A program made the translations under genes and the position numbers. A stretch of DNA of 64,000 bases from Aporhodopirellula aestuarii (GTDB lineage Bacteria > Planctomycetota > Planctomycetia > Pirellulales > Pirellulaceae), in assembly GCF_023701485.1 (NCBI RefSeq), contig NZ_JAMQBK010000001.1, positions 27,152 through 91,151 on the forward strand. The letters run 5' to 3'. Shown here piece by piece: positions 1 to 8,340 of this stretch. Below the pieces are notes generated by a model. The model was given only the letters and a program-made list of their open reading frames with translations. It was not told the DNA's origin and did not search any database. Position 1 is the first letter of the stretch, and each line of letters starts with the position of its first letter.

Positions 1-38
1 TTCGCGGCAGTTTCGCCAGATGATTCCTGCATACCTGC

Positions 39-914
39 TTAGCGATCGTTTTTGACCACGGCGTTTTTTAATAGCTCTTTGAGACGACTCGGTTCCGTGG
101 CGGTGACCTTGGCGACGAAGCCATTTTTGTGTGCAAAACGAACGTCGTCACAGCTTTCAATTTTCGAGAAATCCATACGCGGGTGATCGTTGTAACGCGA
201 CAACCCGTATCCGTCGCCCCGCCGATCAGGACAGACGATCGCGTGGAGCTCATTCTGTTTTCCTTCGCTCTCGATAAAGGCGTACACCCCGAACGAAGGA
301 TCTTCCAAAAGCGTGTCGCTCTTTTCCAAGAACAACACTTGGATCGGCTCGCTTTCGGTTTCGATCGACCAGTATCGAGCATGCGTTTTTAAGTAGTCGA
401 GCCGCTGTCGTAACGACCTTAGGTAACTGACGATATCTTCACCCACCATACACATGACTTGGTAGATCGGATTCTCAGGTTTCAGCTCGGTCTGCTTGGC
501 GAATCGGTTGAGGAGTGTCGTATCGAGCGGTGAATGGAGTGCTCCCAGAGCAGAACGTGGAATTTCCATCAATTCGGCGGTTTTGTTGGGGCCCATCGTA
601 TCGAGCCACTCTGCCGGGCGAAGCCAGGCGTAGAACCTGAGTGCGTCTTCGTAAATCCCCATGCTCTGAAGCACCAGCGACAACGCACACAGCGGCGGAG
701 CATCGCGAGGGAACTGATGATGATCAAAGTTTCCGAGTTTTGGATCGTGAACTCCACCCACATCAACAACGCAGATCGATGGATCAGCCAAGTCCTCGTC
801 CGTTGGCTCGCGTCGCTGGATCGGAACCTGGTGCAGGAACGCCAGCAGGCTGCAGGCAAGAAAGTCGTCTTTGTGGGCGCTGCCCGGATGGGTCACGATC
901 AGCTGCATGTTCAT
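39..914 (-). CDS. MYG1/UPF0160 family metal-dependent hydrolase
   Basis: About 291 residues, the usual bacterial length for this family. The N-terminus carries the MYG1 signature THPGSAHKDD followed by a second acidic segment (VVDVGG) and the FDHHQ motif, which together form the DHH-phosphoesterase-like metal site. Eukaryotic MYG1 proteins are reported 3'-5' RNA exonucleases; the substrate of bacterial members is not established. There is no signal peptide, so it should be cytoplasmic. Three start codons lie close together (TTG at 917, ATG at 914, ATG at 908); 914 is my choice, but none has a strong ribosome-binding site. The gene stands alone and its stop lies close to the window's left edge. 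Family assignment is firm; function is inferred. Confidence 0.85.
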   Translation of the reverse strand: MNMQLIVTHPGSAHKDDFLACSLLAFLHQVPIQRREPTDEDLADPSICVVDVGGVHDPKLGNFDHHQFPRDAPPLCALSLVLQSMGIYEDALRFYAWLRPAEWLDTMGPNKTAELMEIPRSALGALHSPLDTTLLNRFAKQTELKPENPIYQVMCMVGEDIVSYLRSLRQRLDYLKTHARYWSIETESEPIQVLFLEKSDTLLEDPSFGVYAFIESEGKQNELHAIVCPDRRGDGYGLSRYNDHPRMDFSKIESCDDVRFAHKNGFVAKVTATEPSRLKELLKNAVVKNDR

Positions 915-1771
915 CAAGCTCTGCTATTCCGCATTAGGATCCGATCTAAAATTCATCGCCAGCAAACATACCCGCAAATCAGATTCGCGGAACCGGTTGA
1001 TCCTGGAGGCTCACCCCAGCGCGGGCTCTGAGCAGGTGGGCAGGAGCCATCGGCCCGATTCCGATTCGCCGTTCGGGCATGCGACTGGGCCGCTAGAACT
1101 TTGCAAAGTCATAAAAACGAAGGCTGCGCTAGCAATAATTCGATTCATCGTCGCGACGCGACGACATGCCAAAGCCCCGGACGCCAGTCCCGGGACGACT
1201 CCTAGTTCACTTCCATCCATTCAACCGTCTTCCATCTCATGTTTGGTTTTTGCTTGACGACTCGACTGCAGGGACAGGAGTTGTCTTTGGGACACCCGAC
1301 CTTTCGATGGCGTGACGAACATGATTGAATCTCAATTAAAACTGTTAGCGATGTCCACGCAAAACCGACGCCTGCATCTCAAACGCAATATATTGCTGTG
1401 GTCGGAATAGATAAGACAAGTGCGGCGAAATCGCCGGACGGGTTCTCCGGCGGCAGGTTCGTTATTCGGCTTCCGGTTTGAGATTGCGTTCGACAGCATT
1501 CTGAGACGCTAACTGCAAACCAACTGCAAACGGAAAGCGGCCAATCACGCTGGCGGTCTGACGTCGCCCGGGCTTCACAAAAGTCGCAGCCAGAATCGAG
1601 TCTTTGCGTTGGTGAATCGTCGAACCCCGATTCCCGATCCTGATCAGGAGGCGCATTTCACAAAACCTCTGAGTTCACAAAGGCCTGACCAACACTTATT
1701 CTGCTTCAACTTGATACCGTTCCCACCAATGCTTCGTCCTGAAGCGATTACGTGCCCTCCCGAGTTAACGA
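915..1771. other. Intergenic region without a recognisable gene
   Basis: About 860 bases. Apart from the hairpin repeat near 1150-1212 I see no convincing gene. A 64-codon minus-strand frame at 1462-1656 is preceded by GAGG eight bases before its ATG and could be a small or fragmentary gene, but it matches nothing I recognise and I leave it uncalled. Confidence 0.4.
1150..1212. repeat. Dispersed hairpin repeat (CCGGACGC..GTCC type), copy 1
   Basis: A stretch rich in dyad symmetry, centred on CCGGACGCCAGTCCCGG, that resembles a second stretch at about 8829-8890 (shared segments include GCGACG, CATGC and the CCGGACGC..GTCC hairpin). The small open frames that cross it on both strands share the peptide ASGALACRR, which reflects the repeat and not a gene. 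Probably a lineage-specific intergenic repeat. Confidence 0.45.
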
Positions 1772-2629
1772 ATGCACTGTTTTTTGAATCGAGTCTTGCC
1801 GGTTTTTCTCGCGGCAGTTCTGTACAGTTCATCGCCCCTTGCCCAGGACAGTGCCCAACAAGCCACTGAGTACAAAACCGAACAAAATGTGTTGTATCGT
1901 TCCGGTGAGAATCTCGGTGAGGACATTCAACAAAGATGCCGACTGGATGCCTATTATCCCGTCAATCGAAAAGGCTTTGCGACCATGGTTTGGTTTCATG
2001 GCGGTGGGTTGACCGGCGGGAACAAGTCGATACCAGACGGCCTAAAGGGCCAAGGCATTGCTGTCGTGGCAGCAAACTATCGGCTCAGCCCATCAGTTCG
2101 CTCACCCGCTATTATCGACGACGCCGCTGCGGCAGTCGCTTGGACGATGAAGAACATCGAATCACGCGGTGGGGCGCCCGATCGCATTTTCGTCGCGGGG
2201 CATTCCGCTGGTGGTTATTTGACCAGCATGGTCGGACTGGACCGCAGCTATTTGGCGGCTCACGGTTTAGATCCGAATGATCTCGCCGGATTGATTCCCT
2301 ATAGCGGCCATACGATCACGCACTTCACGGTTCGCAAGGAACAGGGCATCGGGGGAACCCAGCCGATAATTGACAAGATGGCACCGCTGTTTCATGTTCG
2401 ATCCGACGCCCCGCCAATTCTGCTGATCACCGGAGATCGTGAACTGGAGATGCTCGGACGATATGAAGAGAACGCCTACTTTTGGCGAATGCTAAAGATC
2501 GTCGGGAACAAAGACGTCGAATTATTGGAACTCGATGGTTACGACCATGGACAAATGGCAACTCCAGCCCATCCCTTGACGCTTAAGTTCATTCGCAAAA
2601 TCGTCAGCACTTCCGGTCGAGACGAATAA
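1772..2629 (+). CDS. Secreted alpha/beta-hydrolase (esterase/lipase family)
   Basis: 285 residues. The first 25 form a signal peptide (basic start, hydrophobic core, cut near SPLAQDS), so the enzyme acts outside the cytoplasm. The oxyanion-hole motif HGGG is near residue 77, the nucleophile elbow GHSAGG near 145, a late aspartate in ITGDRE, and the catalytic histidine in DGYDHG near 260. This arrangement fits the HSL/BD-FAE carboxylesterase group that cleaves esters of small acids; the natural substrate cannot be told. It converges with the LexA-type gene, with only four bases between stop codons once the latter's frame is corrected. Start chosen as the first ATG giving a full signal peptide. 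Confidence 0.85.
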   Translation: MHCFLNRVLPVFLAAVLYSSSPLAQDSAQQATEYKTEQNVLYRSGENLGEDIQQRCRLDAYYPVNRKGFATMVWFHGGGLTGGNKSIPDGLKGQGIAVVAANYRLSPSVRSPAIIDDAAAAVAWTMKNIESRGGAPDRIFVAGHSAGGYLTSMVGLDRSYLAAHGLDPNDLAGLIPYSGHTITHFTVRKEQGIGGTQPIIDKMAPLFHVRSDAPPILLITGDRELEMLGRYEENAYFWRMLKIVGNKDVELLELDGYDHGQMATPAHPLTLKFIRKIVSTSGRDE

Positions 2630-2633
2630 CGGG

Positions 2634-2991
2634 TTAACCACCCGATCGACCCACGTTGGCTTTGCGGTTGGCCACGATTTGAGTGGCGATCTGATCGAGC
2701 ATTTCCTCCGATGCATCGTTGGGATGCCCAAAACTGGATAGTGGCTTTCATTACCTTTTTCCATCGGGGCAGGGTTTCCGGGGCGCTAAGAATTTCGATC
2801 GAACGGGCGACTCCTGGTTGCCGCTTGATCAGTCCCTTCTTCTCGAGTGTCTTGAGCATTCCATTGACCGAAGGGGTGGAGACATTCATCGCATCCGCAA
2901 TTTCCTGCATCGAAGGCGGCTGCCCAAACCCGTCGGTGTAAGCATGTATGAAAGAAAGGCATTTGCCTTGGGTATCGGTGAAATGGGGCAC
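2634..2991 (-). CDS. LexA-type winged-helix DNA-binding protein, apparent frameshift
   Basis: Residues 1-70 match the LexA N-terminal winged helix (an FTDTQ start, PPSMQEIADAM recognition region, LEKKGLIKRQPGVARSIEIL wing). No S24 autoprotease domain follows, so it cannot be LexA itself; it is a short DNA-binding protein. GTG start. As read, the frame runs on into and overlaps the esterase gene by about 90 bases with low-complexity residues. Removing one base from the AAAA run at 2730-2733 instead gives a C-terminus ending in ANRKANVGRSGG and a stop at 2634, four bases from the esterase stop, for a product of about 118 residues. I read this as a one-base indel, real or technical. Regulatory targets are unknown. 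Confidence 0.65.
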
Positions 2992-3256
2992 GGGATTCCT
3001 TTCAATTCAAGCCAAACGCATTTAAAAGACCGCATTTTACACATAACAGCCACACGGCGTTCGCCAACGCCTTCGATCAATTCGCGATGACGCACCAATT
3101 CACAATACTACTGAATTTGAACCACGCCGTCTGGGTGATGAAGAAGTAGAAGATGGCAAACCCGTTGCCGGTAATTCCAACGTGTTAGTTATTTTAGTCT
3201 CCCATGGCTGAGTCACCGGTCAACAAATGGATCGCGTTGTTGGCGATTCGTACTCC
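2992..3256. other. Upstream region of the LexA-type gene, no gene seen
   Basis: Roughly 265 bases of ordinary intergenic sequence between the LexA-type gene start and the three-hairpin repeat. It presumably holds the promoter of the LexA-type gene; I cannot place its elements with confidence. Confidence 0.3.
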
Positions 3257-3500
3257 TGTGGCAATGACGATCGAGTAAACCGTGGTCACGGAGAATTCAT
3301 TTGACCGGTCGGATTTGCGAATTTGAAATGGTTCGCCTTGCCGCTTGAGCAAACCTCCACGAGTGTTGATGAATCATGGTCTTGCTTGACTGGTCTTGAA
3401 CAGCGGGACAAATCGCGGAGCGATTTGGCGACAGTCGCCCATTTGCTCCGCAAATGGCCGCAACACGGCCAACAACCGCTCCTTTCAATCGCGCCAACCA
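3257..3500. repeat. Three-hairpin dispersed repeat, copy A
   Basis: This intergenic segment shares long blocks with two more copies near 10.85-11.31 kb: GGCAATGACGATCGAGT near 3260, TTGCGAATTTGAAAT near 3315, and a nearly invariant core at 3410-3456. The core is three adjacent perfect hairpins: stem AAATCGC with loop GGA, stem GGCGAC with a one-base loop, and stem CATTTGC with loop TCC. The flanks have diverged while the core has not. No protein is convincingly encoded. Confidence 0.8.
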
Positions 3501-3539
3501 ACCCATCGGTCAACTCCACCAAGACGATCGCAATTCCAT

Positions 3540-5450
3540 TCACACTTCCTCGGCGACGAGTGAACCCGAGTAAATTGCTCGGCGTTCGTTGTCGGAAAGA
3601 TAGACTGCTTGATAGCGTTTGGGGTCACCGATGTCTTTGTAGAGCAGGTCGCCTTTCATAAGAAGGTTTTCTGCGCCCGGTTCTCCGAACAACATCCGGC
3701 TCTCGGTGGCCGAAGTCATCGTCAATCCGACGCGACCGGGCAAGTTGGTTTGGATTGCGCCGGTGATCGTTTTTCGGCTGGGCTGCTGAGTTGCTAATAC
3801 CAAGTGAATACCGCTGGCTCGCGCCTTGGCTCCTAATCGCGTGATACGCATCTCAATCGCAGCCCGCTGGCTGGCCGAGCCCAACATCAAATCGGCGTAC
3901 TCGTCACACACGCATACGATGCGTGGGATCGGTTCACCGCGTCGGTCAATCAGCTCGGCCAATGACGAACAACCTTCGAGCATCGCGTAACGACGTTCCA
4001 TCTCATCGATTAACTCATCAAAGACTTCCACCATGTCGGCATCTTCGTCACCCGGGAACACGACGGGGCGACGCAAATACGGCGAGCCTTGTAAGTCATG
4101 AAATGCAACGCGTTTCGGGTCGATGGCAACGATCTGTAATTGTTCCGTCGTGTTCGTCGCAATCAGCCCTGCCACCGCCGTGCGTAACCACTCGCTCTTG
4201 CCGCTTCCGGAAGTTCCAGCGACGAGCAGGTGATAGCTGGCCGTATCCGCCAAATCGGCCGTCTGCAGCTTCCCATCGATCCCGACTCCCACAAGTACCT
4301 TGGCGCAGCCGTGCAGCGGATCGGAGACAGGAAGCTCGATCGAACTCCATGGGACAATCTGACGATCCGGACGCTGCAAGTCGATCGTGATCGATGCGCC
4401 GATCTGGATCACGGGCGGCCGCTTCAACTGCATTCGCACCTGTAGCAGGTCGCCACAGCCTAAGAATTTCTTAGGGGCAATTCCACGTGCTGGACTCACC
4501 GTAAAACGGACAAACGTAGGCCCCAGAATCGGGGCACCGACGAACGTTGAATCGCATCCCGCTTCGACGAGCGCCGCTTTGAGTTGTTTCCCTAGCTTTT
4601 CAATACCGACCAATGACTGCTGCGTCGTGGCCGTCGGTGTGAGATGCGGCCGTGAGCTTGGCGTCGGAGTTGTCTGCGGAGGCGACGGTCGACTGGATGA
4701 CGACGATTTCGTCACGTTCGCCAACTTGCCGATCAGCGTTTTGAGTCGTGATTGCGTTTCTTTCAAGTTCGATCCATCGAGCATCCGCTCTGATTTCTCG
4801 GGCAAGAAACTAACGACGGCCAACGAATCGACGGCGTCGCCCTCGAGCATCCAGTGATACAACGCCGTCTGGCAAAGATCCGCCTCGGGGGCGGTTTTCC
4901 CCAACTTGTATTCAATCACACAGCGACGTCCCTGCGGGAGCGTTAACAGCGAATCCGCGATCCCGGTCAAAACAACGGGGCACCTCCAGTTCGGATCGGT
5001 CAGTTCCAATCGCAGCGGCACCTCGTTGCGAAACCAGCCGGCAAATTCTCGGGGGTTGAAATGGCTGCTTTGGCGAAGCTGTCGCTGTCGGTGGTCCCAG
5101 AACAGTTCAGCCAGCCAACGTGTCGCCTCACCGACGGCCGTCCACAGATCCAATACCGCAGCGCCACGACCGTGCAGCGCCGCGGCGTGATCCACCAAAT
5201 ACGGACCGAGCTCTTTTCGGTAAGCCAAGTCTTTCATTTCGGCGACCCAATCTTCGATCGACGAGCCGCTGAAGATTGTCGAAAGCTCTTGTTCGCTGCT
5301 ATGTAACAACGAAGCGATCAAGCGATGAAACGTGGTGCCCAGTTCGGATTGGGAAGGGTTGCCGGGGCCGCTCTGGGAACTCGCGAAATAGATCTGCTGC
5401 CGCACGTCGCTGACACTGATTTCAACACAATGGGAATTTGACATGCTCAC
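3540..5450 (-). CDS. RecB-type PD-(D/E)XK nuclease fused to FtsK/SpoIIIE-like DNA motor
   Basis: 636 residues in two parts. Residues 35-225 carry the motifs of the RecB/AddB/Cas4 nuclease family in order: GTTFH (His42), GIAD (Asp166), the ExK pair Glu180/Lys182, and QxxxY (Gln194/Tyr198). A Ser/Pro/Thr-rich linker (248-278) leads to an FtsK/SpoIIIE motor: the FtsK beta domain, Walker A GTSGSGKS (412-419), Walker B CVCDEYADL (Asp516/Glu517), and ARASGIHLVLATQQPS, matching the FtsK motor core. There are no FtsK membrane helices and no gamma DNA-reading domain, so this is not the cell-division translocase. GTG start at 5450 has AGGAG nine bases upstream; an ATG lies two codons on. It overlaps the ATPase gene by four bases (GTGA), implying coupled translation. 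A motor carrying its own nuclease is inferred to cut or process DNA while translocating. Confidence 0.8.
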   Translation of the reverse strand: MSMSNSHCVEISVSDVRQQIYFASSQSGPGNPSQSELGTTFHRLIASLLHSSEQELSTIFSGSSIEDWVAEMKDLAYRKELGPYLVDHAAALHGRGAAVLDLWTAVGEATRWLAELFWDHRQRQLRQSSHFNPREFAGWFRNEVPLRLELTDPNWRCPVVLTGIADSLLTLPQGRRCVIEYKLGKTAPEADLCQTALYHWMLEGDAVDSLAVVSFLPEKSERMLDGSNLKETQSRLKTLIGKLANVTKSSSSSRPSPPQTTPTPSSRPHLTPTATTQQSLVGIEKLGKQLKAALVEAGCDSTFVGAPILGPTFVRFTVSPARGIAPKKFLGCGDLLQVRMQLKRPPVIQIGASITIDLQRPDRQIVPWSSIELPVSDPLHGCAKVLVGVGIDGKLQTADLADTASYHLLVAGTSGSGKSEWLRTAVAGLIATNTTEQLQIVAIDPKRVAFHDLQGSPYLRRPVVFPGDEDADMVEVFDELIDEMERRYAMLEGCSSLAELIDRRGEPIPRIVCVCDEYADLMLGSASQRAAIEMRITRLGAKARASGIHLVLATQQPSRKTITGAIQTNLPGRVGLTMTSATESRMLFGEPGAENLLMKGDLLYKDIGDPKRYQAVYLSDNERRAIYSGSLVAEEV

Positions 5451-7459
5451 CGTGCTTCACTCCTTTGCATCGACTGGCCTTCCTCGCTCAACGGCGTGGA
5501 ATTAACAACGCGAAAAATCACCGAAGGATCGCCACTGACGATTTGAAGTCGGTCACTGGCGACGCCCGCAAGTTCTACGATTCGAGATTCCGCAACGCCT
5601 GTCGCTCGAGAAGCCGTATCGACCGACGCGACGGGACTGGCCTCCAAATATTCGAGCACCGCGTCCACTTCGGTGTCATCGGGCGGTGCGTCGTCGATCC
5701 ATCCGGGACGTGGTGGTCGACAAAACTGATCGACCCATTCACGAGTCACGGAATCAAGATGATCGGCCAGCCATTGACGCACCGTCGTAACGGCGACAGC
5801 TTGACCATCGAGCGTGAGATCGCCACAAGTCGCGTCGGCGATCAGGGAACGAACCGCATCGAGCACCGCCATGACTTCGCGAGTCGGACGCACCAAGACG
5901 GATTCGTCTTTCGTCAACTGATCCAAGCGTTTCCGGGTCGCGACGGCCCCTGGCGAAATCGGCAATCGGCCATCACGGATCAACACCAGCTTGTGCAAAT
6001 TGAACGCATTGCGATTTTCGATCAGACGTTTGAGCTGGGCGGCCAAGCTCGTCATGCTCGGCTGGTTACAAAGTGCCACGCCGACGCGAGCCTCTTTGTC
6101 CAGCCCGATCAAAACCAGTTCGATGTCACGCTTGCTGTTATGCGGGCCAGCGGGATATTCGGTCGTCCAACCCGGCTCAAGAATTGACAACAGGTTAGGC
6201 AGCGTCGACGCGATGAGGTCGTCGGTGTCTTCGGGTTTTTGCAAGCGAATCGCGTCTTCCACACGCTGTTCAAACAACGAGGCCAGTGCAGGCGTTTCAT
6301 CGGTTGCAGGCGACGCCACCGCGACACCTCGCAATTCGTCAAATCGCGTCGCGGCGGCGTGCAGCAATTCGCGCGGAGTTGATCGCGACGCGAACATGGC
6401 TTCGTCATCCGCGAACGGCCAATGCTCGTTATCGCCCGCCGCGGCCGCGGTGGCGGCCATCGCGGTAACACGCGAGCGGATGACTTGTCGCATCTGATTC
6501 CGATCAAGCCGTTGCAATGCGGTTTGGCCACCCGATACAAGTCTCGCTCGATCTTGGGCGCGAATCTCGTTGTCGGCGAAGTTCGCCAGCACGCATGAGA
6601 TCGCCGCCACTGTCGCTTCATCGGTCAAGTCCGCAACCGCGCGAGCGAGATACCAAACCGGCTTATGCGACGCGTCTTCCACCTCAATCGCTTCGATCTG
6701 ATCAAAGCAAAAGACGATCGGAATCTGTGGACCGGCAACGTGACACAAGGCGATAACCGCAGCAAAGGCGTCGTCCTCGTTGTCGGGAGCGTAGTGGCTG
6801 GCATCGACGTTTCCGAAGAGGTGCCGAAACCCCACTTCGCTCACCAATCCACCACCCAGGTAAGCGCGGACATGGCGGCGATGCTTGCCACGAATAAACC
6901 ACTCAAGTACTTGCGTGAAATCATCTCGCAAGCTCAGCTGCATTGCCGTTTCATGCCACGCATCGATCAACTCCTCCATGCGGTCTTCGCGGTGATGGTC
7001 CCACCAAAGAGCAAGGTCCGCATGTCCGTCACACTTGGTTGCCAGCCGTTTGGCCAGCACATGATCGAGCTGCGTCAGACCATCGGGCATCGGCCGCATC
7101 AAATCCGTAACGAGCTCAGTACGGATCTTTCGCCAGATCCGTCCCGACGAGGTTCGCATCCGCAGGTAGACGAAAATCTGCCATTCGTCTTCCAAGTCCG
7201 GATACGTATCGGTATCGGTCAACCGCCGCTGCAGACGCGCCAATAAGTGCGTCTTACCACTGCCCTGTTCACCGTGAATGAGGACGGAAGAACTCTGCTG
7301 CTGCGTTCGAACGGTTTGGACCGCGGCGAGACACTGCGAGTACACGTCGCCGTGGATCTCCGGCACGTCAGCGGTCGCACCTCGCCACGCGTCCGGCACG
7401 ATGCCACCGAGAAATGGGTTCGGCAATGAAGAATCCACTACCGCGTTTGCGTTTGCCAT
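5447..7459 (-). CDS. P-loop ATPase of three-gene operon, unknown function
   Basis: 670 residues, no signal or membrane segments. After an N-terminal NPFLGG segment comes a P-loop GEQGSGKT (63-70) and a Walker-B-like strand IPIVFCFDQIEAIE (247-258), with Asp253 followed by Gln254 in place of the usual second acid. This layout suggests an ORC/STAND-like AAA+ ATPase that recruits or loads a partner. Residues around 410-500 (RDIELVLIG..ARVGVALC) look like a degenerate restriction-endonuclease-like fold without its ExK, which is speculative. The last 80 residues resemble a winged helix. GGAGGT precedes the ATG. It sits eight bases after the upstream winged-helix gene and overlaps the nuclease-motor gene by four, so the three products are probably made together and work together. 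I recognise no named family. Confidence 0.7.
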   Translation of the reverse strand: MANANAVVDSSLPNPFLGGIVPDAWRGATADVPEIHGDVYSQCLAAVQTVRTQQQSSSVLIHGEQGSGKTHLLARLQRRLTDTDTYPDLEDEWQIFVYLRMRTSSGRIWRKIRTELVTDLMRPMPDGLTQLDHVLAKRLATKCDGHADLALWWDHHREDRMEELIDAWHETAMQLSLRDDFTQVLEWFIRGKHRRHVRAYLGGGLVSEVGFRHLFGNVDASHYAPDNEDDAFAAVIALCHVAGPQIPIVFCFDQIEAIEVEDASHKPVWYLARAVADLTDEATVAAISCVLANFADNEIRAQDRARLVSGGQTALQRLDRNQMRQVIRSRVTAMAATAAAAGDNEHWPFADDEAMFASRSTPRELLHAAATRFDELRGVAVASPATDETPALASLFEQRVEDAIRLQKPEDTDDLIASTLPNLLSILEPGWTTEYPAGPHNSKRDIELVLIGLDKEARVGVALCNQPSMTSLAAQLKRLIENRNAFNLHKLVLIRDGRLPISPGAVATRKRLDQLTKDESVLVRPTREVMAVLDAVRSLIADATCGDLTLDGQAVAVTTVRQWLADHLDSVTREWVDQFCRPPRPGWIDDAPPDDTEVDAVLEYLEASPVASVDTASRATGVAESRIVELAGVASDRLQIVSGDPSVIFRVVNSTPLSEEGQSMQRSEAR

Positions 7460-7467
7460 GAAATCCG

Positions 7468-8340
7468 TTACCTCCGCACAATCAACATGTCGTAGACTTT
7501 CCCACCTTCGCCCGCCAAGCGATCTTGCCGGTCGTCCTCGCTGAGCGACATCGGATCAGGATGGACGGTGAAGTCGATCCGACCGTCGCGTTCCAACGCA
7601 CGCAGCGTGTCGTCGAACGAGTCTCCATCGATCTTGAAGTTCAAGAATCGACGCAACTCGGCGATCGGAACGATCGTTCCACCGCCCCCGCCTTCGCTAA
7701 CACCACAGCCCGGTCGCAATTCCGATATCGCGTCCAAGATGAGAGACTCACGCGCCGGAACGGTGTCCTGCTGTACAGGCGGCTCAGCAGCCTCAGCGAC
7801 CAACAACCGTACTTGGTCAGGTGTGGTCGAAAAACGCCGAGCGATCTGTTCAATCGCGTTATCCAAAACCGCTTGCGCATCGAACGGACTGGCGGAATAT
7901 CGCGTTGAGCGACTTCCCAGGAATTGACCCGAATGCAATTTTCCCGCGCGAACGAACTGTTGAATAAGATCGCCGATTTCTTTTTCGCGTAGATCTTTGA
8001 GCCGAGCCTTGAACTGCTTGACCAATTCATTCTTGGTTGCAAACCGCCCAACCGTTTGAGTCGTCAGCAAAACCTCTGCATATTCCTTGGCAGAACGATC
8101 CCAGTAACGATCGGCTTTGCCACGATAGGGAGCAAAGCGATAAACCAACCCCCGTTGCGTTAGGGAGTCCAACGCGATTTGAAGTTCCTCTTCTTCGCAT
8201 TGGTAGGGGCCGGGCAGCTTTTTGCGAAGCGTGGCAATCGTTGCCGGCTCCTCGAACGTCGCCAACGTGCGTACGATCACATCGCCCAAAGCGTCAACGC
8301 TCTCGGGGACACTTGTTGAAACAACCACAGACTCGGACAT
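7468..8340 (-). CDS. Multi-winged-helix protein, first gene of three-gene operon
   Basis: 290 residues from an ATG preceded by GGAG at eight bases; a GTG at 8367 is an alternative start. The sequence shows repeated short helix-turn-helix-plus-wing patterns: one around 35-75 (ATIATLRKKL..ALDSLTQRGLVYRF), one around 95-140 (TKNELVKQFKARL..IQQFVRAGKLH), and one near 215-260 (IVPIAELRRFLNF..TLRALERDGRIDF) after a Gly-rich loop. Tandem winged helices suggest DNA binding or a scaffold for a DNA-bound complex. There is no enzymatic motif. As first gene of the operon it could recognise the DNA substrate or repress its own promoter; both are inferences. I recognise no named family. Confidence 0.65.
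   Translation of the reverse strand: MSESVVVSTSVPESVDALGDVIVRTLATFEEPATIATLRKKLPGPYQCEEEELQIALDSLTQRGLVYRFAPYRGKADRYWDRSAKEYAEVLLTTQTVGRFATKNELVKQFKARLKDLREKEIGDLIQQFVRAGKLHSGQFLGSRSTRYSASPFDAQAVLDNAIEQIARRFSTTPDQVRLLVAEAAEPPVQQDTVPARESLILDAISELRPGCGVSEGGGGGTIVPIAELRRFLNFKIDGDSFDDTLRALERDGRIDFTVHPDPMSLSEDDRQDRLAGEGGKVYDMLIVRR

Noticed and set aside
1011-1220. Small minus-strand gene with ASGALACRR
   Set aside because: The same peptide appears at 8.8 kb because both frames cross the same non-coding repeat.
2634-2991. LexA SOS repressor
   Set aside because: Only the DNA-binding domain is present; the S24 protease part with its Ser/Lys pair is missing.
3540-5450. Cell-division FtsK
   Set aside because: There are no N-terminal membrane helices and no gamma domain; the N-terminus is a nuclease.
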